Notes: generated by a model from the sequence alone, not told the origin. A stretch of DNA of 64,000 bases from Lagopus muta (GCF_023343835.1 NC_064437.1:28991001-29055000); one strand, 5' to 3'; counted from the stretch's first letter, positions 51,801 through 60,630 are shown. Translations and numbers: made by a program.

Positions 51801-54800
51801 GGGATGAGATCAAGAAAGCCATGGCATGGATGGAATTTAGTTCAGTAAGGAATGAAGAAAACCAGGCGGGTTTCTTTGGGTACATGGGTCATTAGTGTCA
51901 GGTGAAGGAGAGTGCACTCCCTCTGAAAAGGGAAAACTGGCCTCCTCAGATGTGGAGAAGGCTAAGGTACTCAGTGAGTTCTTTGCCTCCGTTTCCACTG
52001 CCAGTCAGGCTTCCCAAGTATCTTGAATCCCTGAACTTACAAGCAGAAGTCAGGGTAGCAAAATCCCTCCCAGACTAACAGCAGAGCAGGTCTGAGACCA
52101 CTCATAAGGCTGACTGTGGACAACTCTATGGGACCAGATAATATATATCCCAGGATCCAGAAGGAACTGGCTGATGTGACTGCCAAACTGTGCTCCATCA
52201 TATCTGAAAAGTCATGGCTGTTAGGTGAGGTCCCTGGTGACTGGAAAAAGGAAATCATCCTCATTTCTGAAGAAAGGGAAAATGGAAGACCCAGGCAACT
52301 ACAGGCCAGTGAGTCTCAGGTCTGTGCATGGGAAGATCGTGAGGCAGATCCTCCTGGAAGAGATGCTAAGGCACATGAGATAAGGTGATCTGAGACAGCC
52401 AACACAACTTCACCAAGGGCAGATCATGCCTGACCAATCTGGTGGCCTTCTATGGAGTGATAGCACTGGGGGGACAAAGGAAGGGTGACTGATTTCATGC
52501 ACCTGGACTTGTGCAAGGCCTTTGACATAGTTCTGCACCACACCTTTTTCTCTAAATTAATGAGATATGGATTTGAAGGGTAGACTGCTCAGAGAATAAG
52601 GAATTGGCTGGCTGATCATAACCAGAGGGTTGTTGTAAATGGCTCTGCTTCCAGGTGGAGGCCAGTCATAAAGCAGTCCCCCAGGGGTCCATCTTAGGAC
52701 CAGTGCTCTTCAACATCTTTATCAATGACTCAGACTGCGGGATGCAAGTTTGCAGATGACGCTATGACACTGAGTGGTGTAGTCAATAGCACAGAAGGAA
52801 GGGATGCCATCCAGAGGGACCACAACAAGCCTGAAAAGTGGGACCATGAGAATCTCGTGAGGTTCCATAAGGCCGAGTGCCAGGTGTTGCACATGGGTCA
52901 GGGCAATCCCAGCTATGAGTACAGACTGGGAGATGAACTGTGAGAGCAGCCCTGCCACTTGGGGTCCTGGCGGATAAAAAGCTGGACATGAGCCAGCATG
53001 TGCTCTTGGAGCCCAAAATGCCAATGGTACCCTGGACTGCATCAAAAGAGGAATGGCCAACAGGGAAGCGGGAGGGAATTGTCTCTCTACTCTGCCTTTG
53101 TGAGGCCCCCTCTGAAGTACTACGTCCAGGACTGGGGCTCCCAGCACAAGAAGGATGTGGAGCTGTTGGGAGTGGGCCCAGAAAAGGGCCACAAAGATTA
53201 TCAGAGGACTGGATACCTCTACAATGAAGAAAGGTTGAGGGAGTTGAAACTGTTTAGCCTGGAGAAGAGAAGGCTATGGGGAGACCTCACTGTGATCTTC
53301 CAGTACTGAAAGGAGCTTCCAAGCAGGAGAGGGACCAACTTTTTACGCAGGTAGATGGTGATAGGACAAAGGGAAATGGATTTAAACAAAAAGAAGATAA
53401 ATTTAGGCTACATGTTAGGAAGCAATTCTTCACTCAGAGTGGTAAGGCGCTGGAATAAACTGCCCAGACAATTTGTGGATGCCCTATTCCTGGAGGCAGC
53501 CTAGGCCAGGCATCATGGGTTCTGGGCAGTCTGATCTAGTGGTTGGCAACCCTGCCCAGAGCAGAGGGTTGGAACTGAATGATCTTTGAAGTCCCTTCCA
53601 ACTCTAGCCCTTCTTTAATTCTATGAGCACCTCTCTTATGGAGACATGCTGAGGGAGTTAGGGCTTGGTAAGTTAGAACAGCTTTCCAGTATTTAATAGG
53701 GATCTACAGGAAGGATGGGGAGGGACTCCTTCTCCGGAGTGCAGTGTTAGGACAGGAGGGAACAGTTCAAAATTTTTGAGAGTAGATTTAGACAAAACAC
53801 TAGGCATATTTTTTTTACTCACAAGATTGTCAGGCACCGGAATAGCACAGGCTGCCCAGAAAAGCTATGGATGCCCCATTGTGGGAGGTGCTAAAAGCCA
53901 GGTTGCACAGGGCCCCGGGCATCCTGATCTGGTGGGAGATGTCCTGCCTATGGCAGGGGGCCGGAATTAGATGGGTCCTTTCAACCCAAACCATTCTGTA
54001 ATTCCGTAATTACACCAAAATAAAAAGGTTTTTTTTCCATTGTTTTTTCTGAGATAATTAACCATTGGAACAGTGTAACAATGGAAATAGCTTAGGTACT
54101 CCAAAGTCTTTAAAATGACTTTTTATAAGTTTATAGATGTTTTGCTAGACACAGCTTTATGAAACGAAGGAATCAGCTAACAAAACAGAACGACCTGTGC
54201 TATGAAGGAAGACTACAAAGCAATGCCTGGGCATAAAACTTCATGACATGACTGGGGCACCTAACTCAGGTGTCATTTCAGCACAACCTCTGCTAGAAAG
54301 GAAACTTCTAACTTAGATCTGGACAGCTCCAGTTTTTGATTCAGCTCACAAGATCTGTACCTCAATTCAAAACTAGTGACAGCTTCTGATGAAAGTATTC
54401 AAGGAAATGTGCATAGCAAGCCATTACAAATAGGATTCATTCTGAAATTCAGAACAAGTGCAGTCACCATGAGTTCAGTGTACGTGAGGATACACAAGTG
54501 CCTTAGTATGAAGTGAACTAGTCTTCATTTCTCTAGTGAATGGTTCAATTTTTCCTCACAATTTTCATCAATGTTGTGCAATTCTTAGTCAACGTGGACA
54601 TCAAGAAAAGAATTCCAAAGACAAACTATGCAGATCTGTCCACAGCCAGTTTCACAGTCAATATTTCAAAGTCAACATCCAGAGAAAAAAAAAAATATTA
54701 GGATAAACTAAGGAGGATTTCTAGACTAGAATCTTCTTTCATTTCTTACTGCATTTTATCAGATAGCACTACTTACCAGCTGTGTCAAAACCTTGACATC

Positions 54801-57800
54801 AAAAATCTGAGTACTGGAATGAGTATTTCCCCTTAACTTTTTCTGAAAGAAAATGTACACGTGTCATATGAAATATTTATGTTAAGCTGCTTTATAATCA
54901 TTTTCACTATGGCATAAAATGGGCCATAGTTTATATTTTAAGAGGAAAAACAATGCTAAATAGCTGTGAGACTATAGTCACAAAATCAAAAGGAGAAATG
55001 ACTGGGGCAGCCAATCAAGGCGTTTTTTTTGTTGTTGTTGTTTTGTTTTTTGTTTTTTTTTTTGTTGTTTTTAACATTTAGACATATATAGGTCTTAATA
55101 ATCTCATCACCTACATCTACACCTACCTTGGATTTTTTAATGAGGCAATAAGGCCAGAGACAACATATAGGATGTTTTTTTTTTAGTCAGATGTCATATA
55201 TTCACATTACTTTCACTATTGCAGAGGAAGAAGAGACAATTTGCAGCAATGAAAAAAGGAAAAACAACAATTTCTGCATACTATTTGAAACAGGCCAATT
55301 ACATCAATAAATATTGTACAGAAATCCTACTGTTCCCAGTTTTATCAAACTGGAGGTTCATATATTAGTTTTTCCTTATTATATGGCACTCACCTGCCCT
55401 TCCAGCAGTTCTGTATCATTGTCTTTAACTTGTCCATTGATCAGAAAAATACTGTCTTCTATCTGCTTTGACCACCGATTTAACCCATTCTTTAAAAAAG
55501 TGAAAACAAAAACGTCATTTTGGGCCCCTCGCTACAGGAAAGACATCAAGGTCCTGGAGCGTGTCAAGAAGGGCAGCAAAGCTGGTAAAGTGTTAGTGAA
55601 GTGTTATGGGGAGAGGCTGAGGGAACTGGAATTGTTTAGTCCAAAGAGGAGGCACCTCAGGGGAGACCTTACTGCTCTCTACGACTGCCTGAAAGGAGGC
55701 TGTGGCGAGGTGGGGATCAGCCTCTTCTCCCATATCATTAGCAACAGGAACTGAGAATGGCCTCAAGTTGTGCCTGGGGAGGTTCAGGATGGATGTTAGG
55801 AAAAATTTCTCCTCCAAAAGAGTGCTGAGGCACTGGAATGGGCTGCCCAGGGAAGTGGTTGAGTCACCATCTTCGGAGGTGTTCAAGCAACGTTTAGATG
55901 TGGTACTAAGGGACACAGTTTAGTGAGGAAATTTTAGTGGCAGATGGACAACTGGAATGGAAGTCTTTTCCAACCTTGGCAATTCTATGATCATCATGAT
56001 AATTGCTAACAATTTTGAGGAAAGGAAACCACAAACACTAAGCACAGCAAAAGAAGAGCTATCAGTATTTCTATATTAGCAATGCTTCAAATTGAATTTA
56101 AATAACATTTAAAAGAGGAAAAATAACTAGAAGATTGATGCAGTCAGTTACTTACCTTGGTATTCTTCTCCAAGTCATGGTTGGGTGAAGTCACAAGAAG
56201 TGGAATGTGGATGTTAACATTTACTGTGCAGCCCAAGGACAACCAGGAAGCAGACAGAGCACTTTGATATTTCCAGTCTGCTGGTTTAGCTGAACCCTGA
56301 GGGCAGAAGTAAGCAAGAAAACACCTATATGAAACATTATGTAACTCACATACAAGGTATTTTTAAAACATGAATTGTCATGCATTAAAAGCTGCACACA
56401 ATGCAGAGCAACAAACTTACCTTTGGATCTTGTACATCATAGGTCCGGCAAACTATTCTTCACTACTTAAAGAAAAAGATTGAAAGGAAAGCAAAAAGCA
56501 AATAGAAACAATTTGCAATTACTTTATCCTTTGTAGTAGTAGCTTCTTTTTTGAGAACTGAGAAAGGTCTCAACTTTAATTAATATAAAAAAGTAGAAAA
56601 ATATTTGACTCTAAACTCCAAATACCATAGTGATGCTGGGTCATCCATATTAATATCAACAAGTACTCACAAGGAGAACCACCAATGCACAAATTTGCAC
56701 TTTGCCAGTTTCTCTGAATTTGTTAAGTAAAATCTTGCTTTCTCCTCTTGCATTTACCTCATTATCAACAAACCCAGACTTCTTCTGCAGGACCAGTAGA
56801 GATCCCACATGCCTGGCACTTCTCTATTTCCATACGCGTATCTCTTTGAAGTTTAAGTTATGCAATACTTCAGATTTCCTTATTCTACGCAATTTTTTTC
56901 TTATGGTGAGAGGCAGTTTGATGCCACCAAACACATACACAAATTTAACAGCAAGAGACTGGGGAAATTTTACCCAAGTAAGAGAGCCAACAGTCCTACT
57001 ATGGCTTATCAGAAAAGTCCATGATTTCAGCTTAAAGGTATATCTCAACTAAAAAAAAAATAACTTTCCCCTCCCAGTTCATCTACCAGCCAAAAACCTT
57101 GCTCTCTACTCCAGAAACAATAGACACATCTATCAACTAATGATTACAGAAGACGCGATACTGTCTTGCAGCTTCTACATTAGAAGTACCACCAAACGTA
57201 GCAAATCCATTCATTTTAATTCACAGAAAACCATAATTTTAGTATGAGCAGTCTTATAGTTCACTGTACTTGTACACAATACAAAAAAAAAAGAGAATAT
57301 AGATGCCAACTAAACATGCCTTACAAAGCCTTATGACTAGTTACACTAGGCAGAGTTATGATAAATGGACATGGTGCCATGAAATGAGCAAACCAGAAGA
57401 GACTCCTTTTCAAGGGTTGTATAGTAAATTAATCCTCTACAAAATCTTGTATTCAAAAATAACTACAGAAATCAGATTGGGATCTCAGTCAACAAAATTT
57501 GCTAAAAAAGGATACTTTTTTGTAGCCGAACAAATTTGAAGAGCTGCTCTGTCTGAGACATCTTCATCAGCAGGTTTCCAGAGCCGTCTCTTAGTCAAGG
57601 ACTTTTCTATGGAAAAGATTAGCTAAAGATTTAAAGAAAAAAAAATATTACACGTTTTTCCAGCCAACTGATCTATTACAAGTTCTGGAAAACAGTTTTG
57701 CACTGAGGTTGTAACTCCAACAATCTTGTGATTATGGATAAATAACATTTTCATATATGTCACCAAAATTTCATACTGAAAGAAAATTCAGCAAAGATTC

Positions 57801-59673
57801 ATAGGCTAACACTCCAAAGTGAAAGTTGCATATGCAAGCTTAATTCACCTTCCATATAAACTGAAGCAAGCAATACATATTCACATGTTCAAATTGTAAG
57901 ATTTTCTCCTACAAAAAATGCTACAGCATTTCACCTTAGACCAAAGGCTGCAAATCTTTCACATTAAAATCACTTATGTTCATCCTATGAAAAAAAGAAA
58001 ATGAACCTACATCTAAAGGACTAAAACTAAGCACAGCACAAGGTGTTTCAATACTACAATGATGCATTTTAAGCCTGTAAGACATGACAACAGGTGGTTT
58101 CTAAATACAATCCCATGGACCTAAATCAAATAATAATATCTCCACATAAAACATTCCTTTTAGAGAAATTAGAGTTATAGATCTTTCACTATTTTAAATA
58201 TCTCTAAACAATCAAAAAGCTAATATGTTCCATTGCCAATGATCGTGCCACGAAGATTTAATAGAAACGGCATTAAAGAGATTTTCTCTAAGCCAAAGCA
58301 TCTGTTTTTAGTAAATGCTTTAGGATAGTATACTTGAGCATTGTAGTGCTTCAAAACGCCACAAGAGACAGAAAGCTAGCAAATGCCAGAGCACAGTCTT
58401 GGAGGTTTCACTCTCAAAACTCTAAATCAAACCAGAATGTTTTTGCCACTTTATCTTTTAAAAAAAACATATATACTAAAGACAATAACATAAAATTACT
58501 CAGTTATACACCTAAAAATACCCTAGCCTTTTTCCCATTTTTCTCTACTTACCCTGCGTAAAGCATTTTGACTATCTTTTGATAGTTCTGGAGTTACAAT
58601 TATAAACACACCAAGAACTAATAAGCCTCCAGGAAGCATTCTAGAAACCTTAAAGACAGGAAACAACATGTATTAATACAAATCATAGCAGAGGCATAAC
58701 ACAGTGCATCAAAAACTTCTAACAAGATGAGTACGAGTTGAGAGCAGATAAAAGCAAAGCCATTTCTCAGATACAGGTTCTTCCAAAATAGAGGAACAGA
58801 CTATCCTGCAAATTTTCTTGCTTTTTAGCCCTATTACGTTTCTGTTTTATCATAAACTTCGGAAGCAAAAAATAAAGACATTTTGGTTTAATAAACCAAA
58901 GTGTGCCTGAGAAAGTGTATCTTTAGAAGAAAAAAAAAAAAAAAAAAAAAAAAGCTAGAGATTGCAGAAGTGATGGTAGCTCCATATCATCTCCTTTCCA
59001 TTTCTCCCAGCCTCTCCACAAACTCAGATTGCACTACCTGACTGGCATGTGCAGTGATCCATTCTTCATCAATGGAATCCAGTTTTGAAGGACTGGTATT
59101 TCCTTCCTTCTGCTCTTCCTTTGGAGGCGTTCGAGCAGCTCGAATTACGTAGTCTCTTTGTGGAGAACACTTGCAAAAACAATAGGAGCCAATAGTTCCA
59201 TGTTAAATCCAAGTCCAGAAACATACATACTATGTAACACAGCACCTGTAAGTGCCACTTTACAACACTTAGGGCTAAACTGTATAACCTGCTACAAAAC
59301 TACTTCCTGCATGAACTTTTTCTGTCTTTGCCTTAAAAAACTGATTGTTAAGTGTTACCATTAAGATTTTTCTTTTCCCTGTGTCCAGTCTTTCAAAACA
59401 TTTTTTTAGAAAACTTGAGTAGTCAGCTGATACTGCAAATGCTTTATGGACCACCTTACAATAGAGAAGCCCTGTGGAATACCAACAGACAACACAGACT
59501 TTGGAAGTCAATGGGGTTTTCTCCACCTAAAATGAGTACAGAATGGGCTTCGCAATCCTTCCCCATATGCTTACCTGCCCTATTAACAGCCCAGTGACAT
59601 AAGGCTTAAACTTTACGCTGAGGTCTGAAAGGTACTGCCCAACAGTTTCCTCAACAAAATACGTTCTGCCCAT
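37903..59673 (-). CDS. ODR4: ODR4 homologue (C1orf27), GPCR-biogenesis and UFMylation-linked ER protein; 13 coding exons, 446 residues
   Basis: ODR-4 of C. elegans is needed for folding and ciliary delivery of odorant receptors. Vertebrate ODR4 is an ER membrane partner of the UFM1 protease UFSP2. The thirteen coding exons listed separately join in frame to 446 residues (human about 454). Recognisable blocks in order are [113 protein letters not shown] and [17 protein letters not shown]. The C-terminus has one hydrophobic membrane segment (about residues 424-441, [17 protein letters not shown]) and ends NYFSD, so it is a tail-anchor-like protein. All junctions use GT-AG. The gene is divergent from TPR and convergent with PDC. 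Identity is firm. Confidence 0.95.
37971..39245 (-). other. ODR4: ODR4 intron 13
   Basis: 1.28 kb, GT-AG. No repeat or exon-like element seen. Confidence 0.85.
39246..39338 (-). CDS. ODR4: ODR4 coding exon 13
   Basis: 93 nt, phase 1 in and out. It encodes [20 protein letters not shown], the linker before the membrane segment. The acceptor ends TTCCATGCAG; the donor is ATGG|GTATGT. Confidence 0.93.
39339..44012 (-). other. ODR4: ODR4 intron 12
   Basis: 4.67 kb of AT-rich DNA with a few poly(A)/poly(T) runs and no recognisable mobile element, in sharp contrast to intron 9. Confidence 0.8.
44013..44198 (-). CDS. ODR4: ODR4 coding exon 12
   Basis: 186 nt, phase 1 in and out. It encodes [40 protein letters not shown] and [11 protein letters not shown]. 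The acceptor is CTTTTCCTTTTAG; the donor is ACAG|GTAAAT. Confidence 0.95.
44199..45169 (-). other. ODR4: ODR4 intron 11
   Basis: 0.97 kb, GT-AG, with T-rich tracts and no repeat family. Confidence 0.85.
45170..45260 (-). CDS. ODR4: ODR4 coding exon 11
   Basis: 91 nt, phase 0 in and phase 1 out. It encodes [20 protein letters not shown] and [10 protein letters not shown]. It ends in a run of seven A immediately before the donor GTAGGA, so the boundary rests on frame: only the chosen site joins exon 12 in frame. Confidence 0.9.
45261..45931 (-). other. ODR4: ODR4 intron 10
   Basis: 0.67 kb, GT-AG. Nothing notable inside. Confidence 0.85.
45932..46060 (-). CDS. ODR4: ODR4 coding exon 10
   Basis: 129 nt, phase 0. 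It encodes [20 protein letters not shown] and [18 protein letters not shown]. The acceptor is GTTTGTTTTTCAG; the donor is CAG|GTAATG. Confidence 0.94.
46470..46540. repeat. (AT)n and TATAAATA-rich microsatellite
   Basis: Mixed TA, TATATA and AAATAAATA units without other structure. Confidence 0.85.
46700..47035 (+). mobile_element. CR1: CR1 LINE reverse-transcriptase fragment
   Basis: The + strand decodes to the CR1 RT region: AAATGTAACCCTCACTTTTT for the NVTPIF-type block, [13 protein letters not shown]-like sequence, then a degraded [19 protein letters not shown] near 46,947-46,998. It is cut at about 47,035, where an unrelated GC-rich segment starts. CR1 sequence resumes at about 47,420 much further along ORF2. 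Confidence 0.8.
47036..47410 (+). mobile_element. hAT-transposase-like repeat, copy 1, with T30 tail
   Basis: The segment is GC-rich at its left and shares a roughly 170-bp block with copy 2 at 50.08-50.25 kb (AAACCAGGGCATGGG, TATGCATTTTGAT, GATAAAGGAATTTGA). One + frame reads [14 protein letters not shown], resembling the LxxLxxEFENRFxDF motif of hAT-derived proteins such as GTF2IRD2 and FAM200. A run of about 30 T follows at 47,381-47,410. It sits inside a CR1 copy whose middle is missing. The family assignment is inference from short motifs. Confidence 0.4.
47411..48145 (+). mobile_element. CR1: CR1 LINE 3' part
   Basis: CR1 ORF2 tail blocks follow in order: a [17 protein letters not shown] segment, [20 protein letters not shown]-like sequence, [20 protein letters not shown], then ERLRELQ. 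It then reaches the 3' coding end near 48,060. Stops and shifts are present. It is probably the continuation of the fragment at 46.7-47.0 kb, split by the hAT-like segment and a deletion. Confidence 0.88.
48209..48722. mobile_element. Non-autonomous mariner element, Galluhop-like (copy 2)
   Basis: The left end reads GGCCACTCCAAAAGTAATG and the right end, reverse-complemented, GGGCTGATCTGAAAGTAAC; both continue into CCTCC. They form imperfect terminal inverted repeats. At about 515 bp it is a little longer than copy 1 and shares its interior (GAGCAAATTCTCAGCTACAA). No intact transposase frame exists. It lies between CR1 copies in the ODR4 intron. Confidence 0.75.
48800..48831. repeat. Poly(A) tract, about 32 bp
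   Basis: An uninterrupted A run that lies 78 bp after the mariner element and belongs to no clear retrocopy. Confidence 0.9.
48832..49248. other. Unique-looking intron DNA between repeats
   Basis: No recognisable repeat family. It ends with a T-rich tract (49,220-49,241) just before the next CR1. Confidence 0.4.
49249..50082 (+). mobile_element. CR1: CR1 LINE 3' part
   Basis: The stretch carries the CR1 ORF2 C-terminal half (KCKVLHLG-like start, [63 protein letters not shown]). The 3' end reads CTTCCAACTGTAAAGG then TTCTATGATTCC. It adjoins the hAT-like copy 2 directly at 50,083. Confidence 0.92.
50083..50300 (-). mobile_element. hAT-transposase-like repeat, copy 2
   Basis: The minus-strand frame reads [20 protein letters not shown], then [20 protein letters not shown] and [11 protein letters not shown]. 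It shares about 170 bp with copy 1 but in the opposite orientation. The spacing of a HF..LS block, EYAAMLS and LIKEFEN resembles the region between the transposase core and C-terminus of hAT-derived GTF2IRD2-like proteins. The frame is cut by the CR1 terminus at 50,082. The right edge is unknown; related sequence may run on to about 50,480. Confidence 0.4.
50301..50479. other. Unassigned segment between hAT-like repeat and CR1
   Basis: The first 60 bp are GC-rich. It may be part of the hAT-like element. No match is recognised. Confidence 0.3.
50480..51115 (+). mobile_element. CR1: CR1 LINE fragment (RT thumb to 3' part)
   Basis: The + strand gives [20 protein letters not shown] then a degraded VPQ block, the segment before the CR1 FADDT motif. 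[16 protein letters not shown] follows, and then the C-terminal ORF2 region up to about 51,105. It ends without the canonical 3' terminus. Confidence 0.85.
51145..53625 (+). mobile_element. CR1: CR1 LINE, longest copy in the window (about 2.5 kb)
   Basis: It starts inside the endonuclease domain ([29 protein letters not shown]). It continues through [12 protein letters not shown] and [10 protein letters not shown], then the RT with [53 protein letters not shown] and [13 protein letters not shown], and the C-terminal [20 protein letters not shown]. It ends with CCTTCCAACTCTAGCCC and ATTCTATGAG. Frameshifts and stops are numerous, so no functional ORF2 remains. It is 5'-truncated, as is usual for CR1. 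Confidence 0.93.
53626..54015 (+). mobile_element. CR1: CR1 LINE 3' fragment in tandem with the previous copy
   Basis: A second CR1 3' segment follows directly in the same orientation. It opens with CTCTCTTATGGAGACATGCT and closes with GGTCCTTTCAACCCAAACCA and TTCTGTAATTCCG. Confidence 0.88.
54016..54776 (-). other. ODR4: Non-repeat end of ODR4 intron 9
   Basis: About 0.76 kb next to exon 9's donor, with no recognisable repeat family. Confidence 0.6.
54777..54842 (-). CDS. ODR4: ODR4 coding exon 9
   Basis: 66 nt, phase 0. It encodes [20 protein letters not shown] then QL. The acceptor is TTTTCTTTCAG; the donor is CTG|GTAAGT. Confidence 0.94.
54843..55393 (-). other. ODR4: ODR4 intron 8
   Basis: 0.55 kb with a T/G-rich (TTG/TTTTG) tract at 55,021-55,074. 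GT-AG ends. Confidence 0.85.
55394..55489 (-). CDS. ODR4: ODR4 coding exon 8
   Basis: 96 nt, phase 0. It encodes [20 protein letters not shown] and [12 protein letters not shown]. The acceptor CTTTTTTAAAG is preceded, only about 23 bp away, by an antisense CR1 copy. The donor is CAG|GTGAGT. Confidence 0.94.
55513..55996 (+). mobile_element. CR1: CR1 LINE 3' fragment abutting an ODR4 splice acceptor
   Basis: It begins TTTTGGGCCCCTCGCTACAG, then [40 protein letters not shown] and [18 protein letters not shown]. It ends TTGGCAATTCTATGATC. The start is 23 bp intron-ward of the exon 8 acceptor at 55,490-55,491, so the branch-point region of ODR4 intron 7 lies in or next to CR1 sequence. Confidence 0.93.
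55997..56155 (-). other. ODR4: ODR4 intron 7, donor-side part
   Basis: The remaining unique part of intron 7 (whole intron 55,490-56,155); most of the rest is CR1. Confidence 0.8.
56156..56296 (-). CDS. ODR4: ODR4 coding exon 7
   Basis: 141 nt, phase 0. It encodes [40 protein letters not shown] and DLEKNTK. The acceptor is CTTCTGCCCTCAG; the donor is AAG|GTAAGTA. Confidence 0.95.
56421..56457 (-). CDS. ODR4: ODR4 coding exon 6 (37-nt microexon)
   Basis: 37 nt, phase 2 in and phase 0 out. It encodes [12 protein letters not shown]. The acceptor is read as TAGTGAAG|AATAGTTTG because the nearby upstream AGs (TTTAAG, TAAGTAG) would bring a stop or shift. The donor is AAG|GTAAGT. Confidence 0.88.
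56458..57515 (-). other. ODR4: ODR4 intron 5
   Basis: 1.06 kb. The 116-codon + strand open frame inside it (56,702-57,052) shows no recognisable similarity. Confidence 0.8.
57516..57622 (-). CDS. ODR4: ODR4 coding exon 5
   Basis: 107 nt, phase 0 in and phase 2 out. It encodes [35 protein letters not shown]. It ends in six A before the donor GTATCC, a weak-looking donor fixed by frame. Confidence 0.91.
57623..58552 (-). other. ODR4: ODR4 intron 4
   Basis: 0.93 kb, AT-rich, GT-AG, no repeat. Confidence 0.85.
58553..58648 (-). CDS. ODR4: ODR4 coding exon 4
   Basis: 96 nt, phase 0. It encodes [20 protein letters not shown] then [12 protein letters not shown], a strongly conserved hydrophobic strand of the family. 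The donor is AGG|GTAAGT. Confidence 0.95.
58649..59037 (-). other. ODR4: ODR4 intron 3 with A26 tract
   Basis: 389 bp. It contains about 26 consecutive A at 58,928-58,953 on the + strand, that is poly(T) in the transcript. Confidence 0.85.
59038..59169 (-). CDS. ODR4: ODR4 coding exon 3
   Basis: 132 nt, phase 0. It encodes [20 protein letters not shown] and [16 protein letters not shown]. The acceptor is TTTTTGCAAG; the donor is CAG|GTAGTG. Confidence 0.95.
59170..59574 (-). other. ODR4: ODR4 intron 2
   Basis: 405 bp, GT-AG, no repeat. Confidence 0.85.
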
Positions 59674-59709
59674 TGCTGCAAGTTCAAGACCAGGTATTTC
59701 AGTTTCAGC
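59575..59709 (-). CDS. ODR4: ODR4 first coding exon (5'UTR 59,674-59,709; coding 59,575-59,673)
   Basis: The acceptor TTTTGTAG precedes a 36-nt leader, then ATG in the context GCAGCAATGG. It encodes [33 protein letters not shown]. The start matches the known N-terminus of the family. The donor is CAG|GTAAGC. Confidence 0.94.
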
Positions 59710-60174
59710 CTACAAAACAAATCATGTACAAAGTCAAATCGGTTATACAGTGGTAACTACATTGATTACATGAAAACAACAATCAGAAAAAAAAAATCCT
59801 GAGCAGGTTAATTTTTATTTCTCAAGAAAAGTATCCTATGATCTACAACTGTTTTTCAATGAAAAAAATAGAACTCCGCAGGCTAGAAAAAAAGTACACG
59901 CTAGCCTTACTTGAAAGACTACTTTACAATACCCACTTTAAGTGCCCATCACTGAAATGACACAAGTCAAGCAAGTAAGCATTAGGAAAACCACGTTTTC
60001 GAGCAACGACCTTCTGCCGCACCGCGCTGCGCCCAAGCTCACGACACGCCATTCCTCCTGCGTTCAGAGCCCTTCGAAAGAACTTGCTTTGGTGCCCAGT
60101 TGCACCGCTTAATTATCAGCCCGCGGCACAGCTGGAGCTCAACACCACAACGAGGACGGCCGCCGTCCCCTCAC

Positions 60175-60340
60175 CTCACCACCGCCGGCACCCGCCTCGC
60201 TTCAGCCGGCTCCGTACCGCCTCTGCGCCGCTCGATGCTCTGCTGCTGCACCTCAGCGCCGCCAACACCGGCCAACCCAACACCGGCCGCACGGCAGCCG
60301 CCGACACCTCTCAGCTTCGCCTCAGCGCCGCATTCCGATG
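60175..60340 (-). promoter_or_regulatory. ODR4: Probable ODR4 noncoding first exon
   Basis: The first coding exon opens with an acceptor, so a 5' noncoding exon must lie upstream. The CpG island offers a donor GAG|GTGAGG at 60,173-60,174 (minus strand). The upstream edge, taken as about 60,340, is a guess. Confidence 0.4.
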
Positions 60341-60380
60341 ACGCTCAAGAGCGGAATAAAAGCGCGCGGCGGGACGGCCC

Positions 60381-60394
60381 GCCGCCATGTTTTG
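60381..60394. promoter_or_regulatory. YY1-like site, ODR4 side
   Basis: GCCGCCATGTTTTG closely matches the YY1 consensus core GCCGCCAT. It lies near the likely ODR4 transcription start. Confidence 0.5.
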
Positions 60395-60567
60395 TGTGGC
60401 CGAGGCTTCAGCACCTTATCCGTACTGCCCAGAATGCTTCGGGAAAGGGAGCGACTGCACGGCAGATCTCCCCGCAACGTGCCCGAGCCTCCTAGCGCCA
60501 CAGCAGCCACTCTCACTCGTCCGGCAGCAGCCGTCACCTCACCCAACGTGGTGGGATAAGCTGCTCT

Positions 60568-60577
60568 ACCGGAAGCG
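60568..60577. promoter_or_regulatory. ETS/GABP-like site
   Basis: ACCGGAAGCG contains the CCGGAAG core typical of ETS/GABP sites in bidirectional CpG promoters. Confidence 0.45.
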
Positions 60578-60610
60578 CAAGTACCGGTCAGCACTAGGCC
60601 CGCCCCGCGG

Positions 60611-60630
60611 AAAACTACGCTTCCCATGGT
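60611..60630. promoter_or_regulatory. ZNF143/THAP11-like site
   Basis: AAACTACGCTTCCCATGG resembles the ACTACAATTCCCA core bound by ZNF143 with THAP11. It differs from that core at two positions. Confidence 0.4.

Larger units (their letters stand above)
46061..54776 (-). other. ODR4: ODR4 intron 9, repeat-filled
   Basis: 8.7 kb, by far the largest ODR4 intron. Roughly two thirds is CR1 (several copies, all on the + strand, antisense to ODR4), plus a mariner element, a pair of hAT-like repeats in opposite orientation and an (AT)n tract at 46,470-46,540. The individual parts are listed separately. Confidence 0.9.

Noticed and set aside
52722-53192. 156-codon minus-strand frame
   Set aside because: Antisense to the CR1 FADDT-to-tail region; no independent gene.
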